Under the pieces are notes generated by a model. It searched no databases and had not been told where the DNA came from. It worked only from the letters and a program-made list of their open reading frames with translations. Positions 26,113 to 35,480 of a stretch of 64,000 nucleotides of DNA are shown here, in pieces. A program made the translations under genes and the position numbers. Origin of the DNA: Paenibacillus glacialis (GTDB taxonomy: Bacteria > Bacillota > Bacilli > Paenibacillales > Paenibacillaceae). Within the stretch, counting starts at the first letter, position 1; every line of letters begins with the position of its first letter. The stretch spans positions 248,001-312,000 of the forward strand of contig NZ_LVJH01000017.1 of NCBI RefSeq assembly GCF_001637205.1, in the 5' to 3' direction.

Positions 26113-28629
26113 ATGCAGAATCAGGGGATACAAAGAGGCGACGTTGAGTTACTAGCGCCAGCCGGTGATTGGGATTGTATGAGAGCAGCGGTAGCCAATG
26201 GAGCGGATGCAGTCTTTTTCGGAGTGGAGAAGTTTAATGCACGTGCACGTGCAAATAATTTCCGTATGGAAGAACTACCGGAGATTATGGCGTTTCTTCA
26301 CAGTTATGGGGTTAAGGGATTTCTAACGTTTAATATTCTAGTATTTGAGAATGAGTTAGCAGATGCTAAGGAACTTATAGAAGCTTGTGTGGATGCAGGT
26401 GTAGATGCCACGATTGTGCAAGATTTAGGCCTTGTGAAGATGATTCGTGAGATATCACCCGATTTCCCGATTCATGGATCAACACAGATGACGATTACGT
26501 CACCAGAAGCAGTTGAGTTTACGAAGCCTTGGGACCTTGAACGTGTTGTATTGGGCCGAGAGAATAATCTGAAGCAGATTAAAAAGATTGGTGAGCAAGC
26601 GAAACTACCGATGGAAGTATTCGTGCATGGAGCACTTTGTGTTTCCTATTCTGGACAGTGTCTAACTTCGGAAGTATGGGGAGGACGTTCGGCGAACCGT
26701 GGGGAATGTGCACAAGCTTGTCGTCTGCCGTATGACTTGATGGTAGATGGCGTTCAGAAACCAATGGGAGATATCTCTTACTTGTTATCACCTAAAGATT
26801 TGGCTGCTATTGATATCATGCCAGAGTTGATTGAAGCGGGCGTGACTTCTTTCAAAATAGAAGGACGGCTAAAGACACCAGAATATGTGGCTAACGTGAT
26901 TAGTAAGTACCGTAAAGCGATTGATCGTTACTTCGAAGGTGATTCTACGCCACCAAGTAAGGAAGAAATACGTGAGCTTGCTCAAAGTTTCTCGCGCGGT
27001 CTTACACACGGCTTCTTAGATGGAACAAACAATAAGAAGCTAGTGGAAGGAACGTATCCTAAGAGCCGCGGGGTATATCTTGGTAAAGTGGAACAAATCC
27101 TTCGTGATGGCGTAGTCTGCCGAATTGATGCACCACTGAAGCGGGGCGACGGGATTGTGTTCGACGCTGGAGATCCAACGAAGAAGGAAGAGGGCGGACG
27201 GGTCTATGATATCCGCCGTAAAGGCGTGAAGATCGAGGGCGAAGCTGGAGAAGGTTGGGTTATCGATATCGTAGCTGGACGTAACGACGTTAATCTACAG
27301 AGATTAAATGTCGGAGACCGTATTTGGAAGACGAATGACCCTGCACTCGACAAGCGTTTGCGTCAGACGTACGAGACAGAGAAACCGTACAGAGTATTCC
27401 CGGTTGAAGTGAAGGTTGTAGGTCATGTAGGTGGATTGCTCACGACATGGTGGACAGATGTACAGAAGGGGACGATCGTTCAAGTCGATTCCGAGATGGA
27501 ATTGGAAACGGCGCAGAAGCGTCCGATGGACTATGCTCTGCTGGAAGAACAATTCGGACGCCTAGGCGGGACTGTATTCCAGCTTGAGAAGCTCGATGTC
27601 GAGCTGCAAGGCGACGTCATCGTACCTATGCGTGAGCTGAACAGCATCCGCCGCCGTGCGGTGGAATTGCTCGCTGGCGAGCGTCCAAAGCCGCCCGTAT
27701 ATGTGAAACGGGCGGTCGAGGTTTACGGCGATGCGGCGCGTAGTGCATCGACGCCTGTAGCGCGCGACGAAGCGGAGCTCACGGCGCTATGCCGCAGCCT
27801 GCCACAGGTGCAGGCTGCTCTCGAAGCAGGCGTTGGGATGATCTACGCCGACTTCGAGTTCATTAAGCAGTTCCCGGCAGCTGTAGAAGCTGTTCGTGCT
27901 GCAGGTAAGAAGATTGCGCTAGCTACGCCGCGTATTCACATGCCTGGCGAGAATGGCTACCACAATAACATTTTACGCTTACAGCCGGATGCTGTACTGG
28001 TGCGTAACACTGGAGCGCTATACTTCTATCTGCGCTACCGTCAGGAACATCCGGATGCGGTACATCCGCAACTTATTGGCGACTTCTCATTGAACATCGC
28101 CAATCATAAAGCGGCTGACCTGTTCATCGAAGCTGGGTGTGATATCATCACACCATCCTACGATCTGAACATTCAGCAAATGGTAGACATGCTTGGGCGT
28201 GCTAACACGTCTAAGATGGAGATCGTTATCCATCAGCATATGCCGATGTTCCACACGGAGCACTGTGTGTATTGTACCTTCCTAAGTGAAGGTACAGACT
28301 TCACGAACTGTGGACGTCCATGCGAAGATCATAGCGTATCGCTACAAGACAGAATTGGGATGTCTCATCCTGTTCGTGTAGATGAAGGTTGCCGCAATAC
28401 AGTCTACAATGCTGTTGAGCAATCTGGTGCTGAATATCTAGATAACTTCATGGAGCTTGGCGTAGCGAACTATCGCATCGAGTTTCTTGAAGAGACACCA
28501 GAGCAAGTGCATGAAGTCATTGACCTCTATAAGCGGGCACTCCGCGGAGAGATCAGCGGGTCGCAAGTATGGCGTACGCTGAAAGCAACCAATCAGCTTG
28601 GTGTAACGCGAGGGCAGTTGGTTAAGTAG
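26113..28629 (+). CDS. U32 peptidase-family protein, double length (RlhA/TrhP-like)
   Basis: 838 residues from ATG 26113 with TTAGGAGGAT upstream. The N-terminal U32 domain (about 5-290) has the family stretch ELLAPAGDWDCMRAAVANGA, GSTQMT, HGALCVSYSGQC and GECAQACRLPY, with Cys placed for an Fe-S cluster. A DUF3656-like middle follows, then a second U32-like half (about 560-830) with its own Cys set (HCVYC, NCGRPCED, DEGC). Named members (E. coli RlhA and TrhP) hydroxylate rRNA or tRNA pyrimidines using prephenate; 'peptidase' is a historic label. Activity here is inferred. The 27.6-27.9 kb part is locally GC-rich. Confidence 0.85.
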   Translation: MQNQGIQRGDVELLAPAGDWDCMRAAVANGADAVFFGVEKFNARARANNFRMEELPEIMAFLHSYGVKGFLTFNILVFENELADAKELIEACVDAGVDATIVQDLGLVKMIREISPDFPIHGSTQMTITSPEAVEFTKPWDLERVVLGRENNLKQIKKIGEQAKLPMEVFVHGALCVSYSGQCLTSEVWGGRSANRGECAQACRLPYDLMVDGVQKPMGDISYLLSPKDLAAIDIMPELIEAGVTSFKIEGRLKTPEYVANVISKYRKAIDRYFEGDSTPPSKEEIRELAQSFSRGLTHGFLDGTNNKKLVEGTYPKSRGVYLGKVEQILRDGVVCRIDAPLKRGDGIVFDAGDPTKKEEGGRVYDIRRKGVKIEGEAGEGWVIDIVAGRNDVNLQRLNVGDRIWKTNDPALDKRLRQTYETEKPYRVFPVEVKVVGHVGGLLTTWWTDVQKGTIVQVDSEMELETAQKRPMDYALLEEQFGRLGGTVFQLEKLDVELQGDVIVPMRELNSIRRRAVELLAGERPKPPVYVKRAVEVYGDAARSASTPVARDEAELTALCRSLPQVQAALEAGVGMIYADFEFIKQFPAAVEAVRAAGKKIALATPRIHMPGENGYHNNILRLQPDAVLVRNTGALYFYLRYRQEHPDAVHPQLIGDFSLNIANHKAADLFIEAGCDIITPSYDLNIQQMVDMLGRANTSKMEIVIHQHMPMFHTEHCVYCTFLSEGTDFTNCGRPCEDHSVSLQDRIGMSHPVRVDEGCRNTVYNAVEQSGAEYLDNFMELGVANYRIEFLEETPEQVHEVIDLYKRALRGEISGSQVWRTLKATNQLGVTRGQLVK

Positions 28630-28662
28630 TTGATCGTTCATAGGACGGTAACAATATAAATA

Positions 28663-28706
28663 GGACAGTTTACCGAGGTTCATCCGCGGGAGGCTGTCTT
28701 TTTTTT
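28663..28706 (+). terminator. terminator after the U32 gene
   Basis: GACAG pairs with CTGTC as the base of an imperfect longer stem, with eight or nine T residues directly after it. Confidence 0.75.
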
Positions 28707-28823
28707 GCATTCCTGTAACACAAATGTGAGACTATCGAATCTTGTATTTTTTTGTTACAATTATTGAAAAGTAAATGGAAAATAAATTCTTTTAAAAAAT
28801 GCTAGACTAGGAGACTCAAGTAC

Positions 28824-29708
28824 ATGAAAATCCGTAAAGCTATAATTCCTGCAGCCGGCTTAGGTACCAGGTTCCTACCTGCGACGAAAGCGATGCCGAA
28901 GGAAATGCTACCGATCGTAGATAAGCCCACGATTCAATATATTGTTGAAGAAGCAGTAGCCTCTGGAATTGAAGATATCATCATTGTCACAGGGAAAGGG
29001 AAGCGTGCGATAGAGGATCACTTTGATTATTCGTTTGAACTGGAGCACAATCTTGAATCTAAGGAAAAGTGGGATCTACTCAGTGAAGTTCGCAAATCCT
29101 CAGAAATGGCAGATATCCACTATATTCGTCAGAAGGAACCGAAAGGATTGGGACATGCTATCTGGTGTGCCCGAAAGTTTATTGGTAATGAACCTTTTGC
29201 TGTCTTGCTTGGGGATGATATTGTAGAATCGGATCAACCCTGCCTTAAACAAATGATAGATGTATACGAACAATACCAATCTTCTGTTGTAGGGGTGCAA
29301 ACTGTTCCATGGCATGAAGTGTCTAGGTACGGGATTGTGGATGGTGTCTCCATAGAAGAACGGGTATACCAAGCAAATCGGTTAGTAGAAAAACCAAGTG
29401 AAGAGAATGCGCCTTCGAATCTAGCAATTATGGGGCGCTATATTCTAACACCACATATATTTGACTTACTCGGTGAACAACATACTGGTGTGAACGGTGA
29501 AATTCAGTTGACAGACGCTATTTCCAGACTAGGCGAGTTAGAGAGAATTCTGGCATATGACTTCGAGGGAAAAAGGCATGATGTAGGGGAGAAGTTAGGT
29601 TATATTGAGACGACGATTCATTATGCATTACAACATCATGAGTTAAGAGAAAAACTACTTCAATATATGAAACAAACGATTCATGAGATTGAACATTCAT
29701 TGGTTTAA
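28824..29708 (+). CDS. galU: UTP-glucose-1-phosphate uridylyltransferase
   Basis: 294 residues from ATG 28824 with AGGAG nine bases upstream. It makes UDP-glucose from UTP and glucose-1-phosphate in the cytoplasm. Seen: the nucleotidyltransferase signature [38 protein letters not shown] for metal binding, VEKP and GRYILTP. Equivalent to Bacillus GtaB. It adjoins the glycan locus, and UDP-Glc (or UDP-Gal through the GalE-like epimerase at 32.5 kb) is a likely precursor there. Confidence 0.95.
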   Translation: MKIRKAIIPAAGLGTRFLPATKAMPKEMLPIVDKPTIQYIVEEAVASGIEDIIIVTGKGKRAIEDHFDYSFELEHNLESKEKWDLLSEVRKSSEMADIHYIRQKEPKGLGHAIWCARKFIGNEPFAVLLGDDIVESDQPCLKQMIDVYEQYQSSVVGVQTVPWHEVSRYGIVDGVSIEERVYQANRLVEKPSEENAPSNLAIMGRYILTPHIFDLLGEQHTGVNGEIQLTDAISRLGELERILAYDFEGKRHDVGEKLGYIETTIHYALQHHELREKLLQYMKQTIHEIEHSLV

Positions 29709-29765
29709 CTATCTATACGTAAAAAGAAGATCTCATTGGGCATCGTCTTCGTGATTCATATAAGA

Positions 29766-29803
29766 AAACGGGTAGCATCCTATGATCAGGATGCTACCCG
29801 TTT
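29766..29803. terminator. bidirectional terminator between galU and the ligase gene
   Basis: A perfect 15-bp stem (arms 29766-29780 and 29789-29803) with an 8-nt loop has A-rich and T-rich flanks suited to either direction. The two genes converge on it. Confidence 0.85.
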
Positions 29804-29823
29804 CTATTCAATCAGTATGATAT

Positions 29824-32298
29824 TTAAAATTTCATTTGTACGAGAGAGTCAACTTGCTGTTTCTCCGTTGGATCAAGCTGGATTAGACGATCAAGAACGA
29901 CTTGATCCGTTGTACCCTGTTTCATCAGAGAAGCAACATACCATCGTGCAATTTCACGGTTAACGGGGTCACTTAAGTCTTCCAGTAGTCCAATTTTCAG
30001 TGTTTCAGCTGACTTTTCTGGTTGATTAAGTAGATAATGCATCTTACCTGTGTTTAGAATCATTGCAGGGGTATTAGCGAATGCACGTCCAGCAAATTGT
30101 CCCTCGGGCAGTGTAGCCAGATGTACAAGTCCAGCTTGTATCTTATTGAATGCTTCAATACCTGCATTGAAATATTTATCTCTAGAAGCGATATCCTTCT
30201 TGCCTAGGGCATCGGTACCGAGTTCATACCCTTGTGAGATAATCCGTTCATACCATTCTATATCCCAGTTGAAGTTCTCCGAATTCGTTACTAATAAGTC
30301 GAAGGCTTGTGCTTGTTCGCCTTTTAATGAATGGAACTTGATTAAGTGGTTGATCATACTCTTGTTAAAGGGTTCATCATTACGTGCCTCAACAATCATA
30401 TTATATCCAGCAAGATAGAAATCCTCATTCTGTGTCTGCGAGTAGACTTGTTGATAGAGAGAAGATAGCAGAAGTGTCGAATCTGGTTGACTCTTACGGA
30501 TGCTAAGGTCTTTATCGAGTGGTGCCTTAATTTCCTCGAAAGATGTACTAGTCTGGACCAATTTCCTTGCCTCAAGTCCAGCGTCGCTTGCCTGAACATA
30601 TCGGATGGAAGTAATTAGGACCACAACGGCACCTATTCCGACTACTATGCTATATAGAGCACTAACGCCACTCCCGCGTAAGCGGAGTCGTTGGAAACGT
30701 AGTGGCTTACTTTCCATAACAGCGGCCATACCTCCAAGACCAAGATATACGAGAATACCTATGAATACATAACTCATATTGAAGTCTAAGATACTATGCA
30801 ACAGAATAGACAAGGTTAGAATAAGATACAAGAAATGAGATTCGCGCTCTTCTTCATTTTCTCTTATGTAACCACGAATATATTTATAGAATATAAAGAT
30901 CAAGAATGACATAAATACGATAAATCCAAGAATGCCGACCTCTACCAAATATTGAAGGAAGAAGTTATGGGCTTGCCGGCTGGTATACGGGTTATTCTGA
31001 TATTTCTCATAGAGTACAGCCCAAGCGCCACCACCTGCTCCCATGACAGGATAATCTTTAACTACTTTCATAGCATCTTTATAAAAGGTTAACCGTTCGA
31101 GTACACTATGCTGCTGGAAGTTGATATTCTCTAGACGTGTGCTGACATTGTCAGGGAGAATATTACGGGCACTGGTTCCGATGAAGAGAAATGCTAGTAA
31201 TCCAACCACAACAACGGATCCTACTGGAATCCATAGGCTAGCCATTTTACGGTTGGACCAAAATGCAAGACCTCGTTCTAGACGAGAAACAATAAACTTC
31301 TGAATAACCCATGTTAGTAGCGCTACAATAGCGGATGTAATAAGTAAATATCCCCATCCCTTAACCGCCGTTCCACCATCATACGTCGTATTCAATTGTA
31401 ATCCGAGATCGGTCACTGTCTTAGAAATGGCTAAGGAAGCAACCCCAGATATACCGATGTACACCACCCAGAGAATTTGTTTAGCAGGCTTCAAGAATAA
31501 TAGTAGAAGAACAAACACCACGGGAAGCATAACCAATCCTCCACGTGAAAGCGTCAAGAGAATAGATAGGATAATTGGAACTAACATGAATGCGTGTATG
31601 ACTTGTCCATACCATTTACGTGATTTAATGAGAGAAAACACTGCAGCGAACAAGAAAGCCATTAGAAATGCTGCGTATGTATTAGCATATTGGAATACCG
31701 ACGTCAGACGTAGTCCGTTAGAGTCGGACATGACCGCATGAGTATATATATCATTCATCATCCCATTAGAGAACCATACGACTAACTTCCCTGCGAATTT
31801 CCCTTGCCCGAACCAATTCAGAAGTCCAAAACCTACGATAATATACGAGATAGCCATAATTGCAGTCTGAATAACTCTATTTGCAAACTTATCCCTTAGT
31901 AGGAATAAACCAACAATGAACATCACAGCATAAGAAGACTGAATAATGACCATATTCATTGCCATTGAATGAGAGGCGGCACCAAAGAGTGCGAGTATAT
32001 ATGTAATAGGTAGTAATAATACCCACACAGCAAGCCAATCTCTTTGATCTTCTAATTTGATCTTCTTATAGTAGTTGGCAACCCACACTAATAGAATGAT
32101 AGCTGCCATAGCCGTAGCCCAGAATAATGGTTTCTCGAATTCAAGCATCTGTCCATTGAACAACGCTACTTGAAATGGTGACCATGCTAAATATAGAATG
32201 ATAGAGGCTAATAACACCCAGGATAATACTGGTGCTTTTGCGACGTCACTCGACCTTTTGGCCTGTGTACCGTATACTTGTTTAGACAAAGTTTTCAT
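29824..32298 (-). CDS. O-antigen ligase/polymerase-family membrane protein with soluble C-terminal repeat domain
   Basis: 824 residues from ATG 32298; AAAGGAG is close to this ATG, so TTG at codon 4 is an alternative. About twelve membrane helices (45-520) contain the Wzy_C/WaaL signature LTLSRGGLV and the conserved His in QAHNFFLQYLVEVG. A soluble region of about 250 residues follows (from about 575), looking helical and TPR-like (QAFDLLVTNSENFNW, PEKSAETLKIGLL). Family members transfer or join lipid-linked glycans on the outer membrane face. In Paenibacillus alvei a relative (WsfB) links the S-layer glycan to protein, so it could be the protein O-glycosylating ligase; it could instead be a polymerase. 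Confidence 0.8.
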   Translation of the reverse strand: MKTLSKQVYGTQAKRSSDVAKAPVLSWVLLASIILYLAWSPFQVALFNGQMLEFEKPLFWATAMAAIILLVWVANYYKKIKLEDQRDWLAVWVLLLPITYILALFGAASHSMAMNMVIIQSSYAVMFIVGLFLLRDKFANRVIQTAIMAISYIIVGFGLLNWFGQGKFAGKLVVWFSNGMMNDIYTHAVMSDSNGLRLTSVFQYANTYAAFLMAFLFAAVFSLIKSRKWYGQVIHAFMLVPIILSILLTLSRGGLVMLPVVFVLLLLFLKPAKQILWVVYIGISGVASLAISKTVTDLGLQLNTTYDGGTAVKGWGYLLITSAIVALLTWVIQKFIVSRLERGLAFWSNRKMASLWIPVGSVVVVGLLAFLFIGTSARNILPDNVSTRLENINFQQHSVLERLTFYKDAMKVVKDYPVMGAGGGAWAVLYEKYQNNPYTSRQAHNFFLQYLVEVGILGFIVFMSFLIFIFYKYIRGYIRENEEERESHFLYLILTLSILLHSILDFNMSYVFIGILVYLGLGGMAAVMESKPLRFQRLRLRGSGVSALYSIVVGIGAVVVLITSIRYVQASDAGLEARKLVQTSTSFEEIKAPLDKDLSIRKSQPDSTLLLSSLYQQVYSQTQNEDFYLAGYNMIVEARNDEPFNKSMINHLIKFHSLKGEQAQAFDLLVTNSENFNWDIEWYERIISQGYELGTDALGKKDIASRDKYFNAGIEAFNKIQAGLVHLATLPEGQFAGRAFANTPAMILNTGKMHYLLNQPEKSAETLKIGLLEDLSDPVNREIARWYVASLMKQGTTDQVVLDRLIQLDPTEKQQVDSLVQMKF

Positions 32299-32462
32299 TC
32301 TCCTTTATGTGTAGATATGACATCATTTTACCATATAGTACATATCAATTATAGGTTAAGTCCGAATTTGTTATTTGAGTAAAAGTAGAATTACTAGAAT
32401 TATGGTATTAGGTTTTAAAAAATATTGAATAAAAACAACTATAAGAAGGAGGCGAAGTTTGT

Positions 32463-33401
32463 ATGAAAGTAATCGTTACTGGAGGGGCAGGATTTATAGG
32501 TTCCAATATAGTGGATATGTTATTAGAATACGAACATGAAGTTGTTATAATAGATAACCTATCTACAGGAAAAGAAGAGAATATAAATTCTAAAGCTGTT
32601 TTTTTTAATGTTGATATTCGAGATGCTGAAAATTTAAGCAAAGTGTTTGCTAGTGTGGAGGCTGATGTTGTTATTCATCACGCAGCTCAGATTAGCGTCC
32701 AAAAATCTTTGGAAAATCCTATGTTAGATGCGCAGATCAACATAGATGGAACTATAAATGTTTTAAATCAATGCGTTAAATATAATATAAAAAAAATAAT
32801 TTATGCATCTTCTGCAGCAGTGTATGGAATACCCCAATACTTAAGTATTGATGAGGAACATTCGATTTCTCCGATTTCCTTTTATGGAATTTCAAAGCAA
32901 GTGCCTGAAGAATACATTAAATTATATTCATCATTATATGGAATTAAGTTTACCATTCTTCGGTATGCAAATGTATACGGTATAAGACAAGATCCTCAAG
33001 GTGAGGGTGGCGTTATTCCAATTTTCATCAATGAGTTACTTCGAAAAAATACACCTATTATTTATGGTGAAGGTAACCAAACGAGAGACTTTGTTTTTGT
33101 TAAAGATGTAGCCTCTGCGAATTTAGCAGCATTAGAAAATGCCGACAATATGATAATCAATATAGGTACAGATAGAGAAGTTTCGATAAATAAATTTTAT
33201 GAATTATTAGCGTCTTTATTAAATTCTGATGCCACGCCAAATTATCGGGAACATCGAACAGGGGATATTGTGCGAAGTGCTCTAACTAATTTGAAGGCAG
33301 CGGAGCATCTAGGATGGAGACCCACGTATTCCTTTGAGGATGGGTTAAGGTATACTTTGAAGTATTATCAAAAGGAGTTAGCATATGTCCACAATAACTA
33401 A
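32463..33401 (+). CDS. NAD-dependent sugar epimerase/dehydratase (GalE-like)
   Basis: 312 residues from ATG 32463, after AAGGAGG. It is an extended short-chain dehydrogenase: Rossmann motif GGAGFIGSN at 8-16, SSAAVYG, the YxxxK pair in FYGISKQ, and RYANVYG. The group includes UDP-glucose 4-epimerase, which would supply UDP-Gal or UDP-GalNAc, but UDP-glucuronate epimerases and dTDP-sugar dehydratases look similar. First forward gene of the glycan locus; its stop overlaps the start of the exporter permease gene. DNA from here on is clearly AT-rich. Confidence 0.85.
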   Translation: MKVIVTGGAGFIGSNIVDMLLEYEHEVVIIDNLSTGKEENINSKAVFFNVDIRDAENLSKVFASVEADVVIHHAAQISVQKSLENPMLDAQINIDGTINVLNQCVKYNIKKIIYASSAAVYGIPQYLSIDEEHSISPISFYGISKQVPEEYIKLYSSLYGIKFTILRYANVYGIRQDPQGEGGVIPIFINELLRKNTPIIYGEGNQTRDFVFVKDVASANLAALENADNMIINIGTDREVSINKFYELLASLLNSDATPNYREHRTGDIVRSALTNLKAAEHLGWRPTYSFEDGLRYTLKYYQKELAYVHNN

Positions 33402-34179
33402 CATAATAAGATCTCAGCTCAAGCTAGTACTTGAATTGTCTAAGAATGATTTTAAGAATAGATATGCAGGTTCCTTTCTAGGTATTATTTGGGCGTTTAT
33501 CCAACCGTTAATGACAATCGCTGTATATTGGTTTGTATTTGAAGTAGGATTTCGATCTGGCAATAGGCCTGATGGAACACCTTTCATTTTATGGTTGACT
33601 TGTGGAATGATTCCTTGGTTTTTCTTCTCTGAAGGTCTACTTACATCATCTAATAGTTTTCTAGAATACAGTTACCTTGTGAAGAAGATTAATTTTCGAA
33701 TAGGTCTTCTTCCGATCGTGAAAATAGTTTCTTCATTTTTTATTCATATTTTCTTTTTAATACTTCTGATTGGGACATTGCTCTATTTTGGTTATTATCC
33801 AGATCTCGTATATATCCAAGTGTTTTATTATCTGTTCTGTACTTTCTTTTTGCTCATTGGTTTAAGCTTAATTATGTCATCATTAGTTGTTTTTATAAAA
33901 GACGCATTGCAAGTTTTGGGGATATTTATGCAAATTGGTTTTTGGTTAATCCCAATAGTTTGGTCACCTGAAATAATTTCAGATAAGTTTATTATGTGGT
34001 TTAAACTTAACCCAGTTTATTATTTAGTTGAAGGGTATAGGGATACTTTTATAAATCATGTTTGGTTTTGGCATAGATATAACCAAACAACATACTTTTG
34101 GGTAGTTTCAATATTTATTTTCCTGTTGGGCGTTTATCTTTTTAGAAAACTAAAACCTCATTTTGCTGATGTGCTATGA
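33385..34179 (+). CDS. wzm: polysaccharide ABC exporter permease (Wzm/TagG-like)
   Basis: 264 residues from ATG 33385, after AAAAGGAG, overlapping the epimerase gene by 17 bases. It is an ABC2_membrane protein with six helices and the usual N-terminal amphipathic segment (LSKNDFKNRYAGSFLG). With the ATPase encoded next it exports finished undecaprenyl-linked glycan. TagG of wall teichoic acid export is the closest alternative, but the following ATPase has the long C-terminal domain typical of Wzt rather than of TagH. The stop codon overlaps the upstream in-frame ATG of the ATPase gene. Confidence 0.9.
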   Translation: MSTITNIIRSQLKLVLELSKNDFKNRYAGSFLGIIWAFIQPLMTIAVYWFVFEVGFRSGNRPDGTPFILWLTCGMIPWFFFSEGLLTSSNSFLEYSYLVKKINFRIGLLPIVKIVSSFFIHIFFLILLIGTLLYFGYYPDLVYIQVFYYLFCTFFLLIGLSLIMSSLVVFIKDALQVLGIFMQIGFWLIPIVWSPEIISDKFIMWFKLNPVYYLVEGYRDTFINHVWFWHRYNQTTYFWVVSIFIFLLGVYLFRKLKPHFADVL

Positions 34180-34196
34180 ATAATAAGGAGACACAT

Positions 34197-35468
34197 ATGG
34201 AAAAAGCCGTAGAGTTAAAAGATATATATAAAAAGTACAAGCTGTATTCAAAACCGATAGATAGAGTTAAAGAGGGTATGAATATTTTTGGTCGCTCTTA
34301 TCATACTGACTTCTTTGCTCTAAAAAATGTATCTTTAACAGTAAATAAAGGAGAGACTCTCGGGATTATTGGGAAAAATGGTTCCGGTAAGTCAACTTTG
34401 TTAAAAATTATTACTGGTGTTTTGACTCAGAGTACTGGTGAGAGACATATTGATGGGCATATATCTGCATTATTAGAGCTCGGCACTGGTTTTAATCCAG
34501 AGTTTACTGGTATAGAGAATATTTATCTAAATGGTACAATGCGAGGCTTTTCACGTACTGAAATGAGTAATAAAATAGAACAAATTATTGAATTTGCTGA
34601 TATTGGTGATTTCATACATCAAGCTGTTAAGACTTATTCTAGTGGAATGTTTGCTAGACTTGCATTCTCAGTTATGATCAGTTTTAAACCAGATATATTG
34701 ATTGTGGATGAAGCACTCTCGGTAGGTGATGTTTTTTTTCAACAAAAATGTAATCGTTACATGAAAGAAGAAATGAAAGACATTACTAAATTACTAGTTA
34801 CTCACGATCTTAGTTCTATTGCCAATATGGCAGATAGAGTTATTGTGTTATCAAATGGAGAAGTTGTATTTGAAGGGGACCCATTGAAAGGTATCGAATA
34901 CTATACTAAGTCAGTACATTCGGAAGTATTTAAAAGTGATTCAAATCAAATAACTAAACCGGCTGAATTTGATAAGGATACTAATGCGTTACTTCATTGG
35001 ACACCGATTGAAGAGGAGTCACTGGGCGGGGCAAAGGACATCATTATTAGAGCGATAAATTTTAATGTGAACGGAGAAGACTATAAAGGATACATCTCTG
35101 CTAACGATAAGCTTGAAATTGACATTCTATTAGAAAGTAATAAAACGACAAATGAACTTATTATCGGTTACTTAGTAAATGATAAATATGGAAATCCTAT
35201 TCTAGGGCAAAACACAAAGGGTTCTGGTCTTCAATTAGATCCTATATATAAGGATAAGTCATATAGTGTGAAATTATTAATTACATGGCCAGAAATTCAG
35301 GAAAATGAATATTTTGTAACGATTGGAATCGGGGAAGGTAGTCATGAAATGCAGCATGTAATACAATGTTGGGCTCACAATGTACTACAATTGAAAAACA
35401 TTGCATTCACTTCAATTCATGCTATGTTCAATAACAAAATTGATATGGTTATGATCAATGAATTATAG
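34197..35468 (+). CDS. wzt: polysaccharide ABC exporter ATPase with carbohydrate-binding C-terminal domain (Wzt)
   Basis: 423 residues from ATG 34197, just after AAGGAGACAC; an in-frame ATG at 34176 overlaps the wzm stop and has no site. Seen: Walker A GKNGSGKST, HISALLELGTGFNPEFTG (a Wzt/TagH hallmark), signature YSSGMFARL, Walker B ILIVDEALSVGD, switch His in VTHDLSS. Residues about 265-423 form a beta-rich domain like Wzt_C, which in E. coli O9a and Klebsiella O12 reads the chain-terminating modification and licenses export. The gene for a methyltransferase, a possible maker of such a cap, is 12 bp downstream. Confidence 0.92.
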   Translation: MEKAVELKDIYKKYKLYSKPIDRVKEGMNIFGRSYHTDFFALKNVSLTVNKGETLGIIGKNGSGKSTLLKIITGVLTQSTGERHIDGHISALLELGTGFNPEFTGIENIYLNGTMRGFSRTEMSNKIEQIIEFADIGDFIHQAVKTYSSGMFARLAFSVMISFKPDILIVDEALSVGDVFFQQKCNRYMKEEMKDITKLLVTHDLSSIANMADRVIVLSNGEVVFEGDPLKGIEYYTKSVHSEVFKSDSNQITKPAEFDKDTNALLHWTPIEEESLGGAKDIIIRAINFNVNGEDYKGYISANDKLEIDILLESNKTTNELIIGYLVNDKYGNPILGQNTKGSGLQLDPIYKDKSYSVKLLITWPEIQENEYFVTIGIGEGSHEMQHVIQCWAHNVLQLKNIAFTSIHAMFNNKIDMVMINEL

Positions 35469-35480
35469 GGAGAGATTGCT

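Noticed and set aside
33385..35468. Calling the exporter TagGH for wall teichoic acid
   Set aside because: The ATPase has a long beta-rich C-terminal domain and sits with a methyltransferase and glycosyltransferases, and no tag/tar genes are present; Wzm/Wzt fits better.
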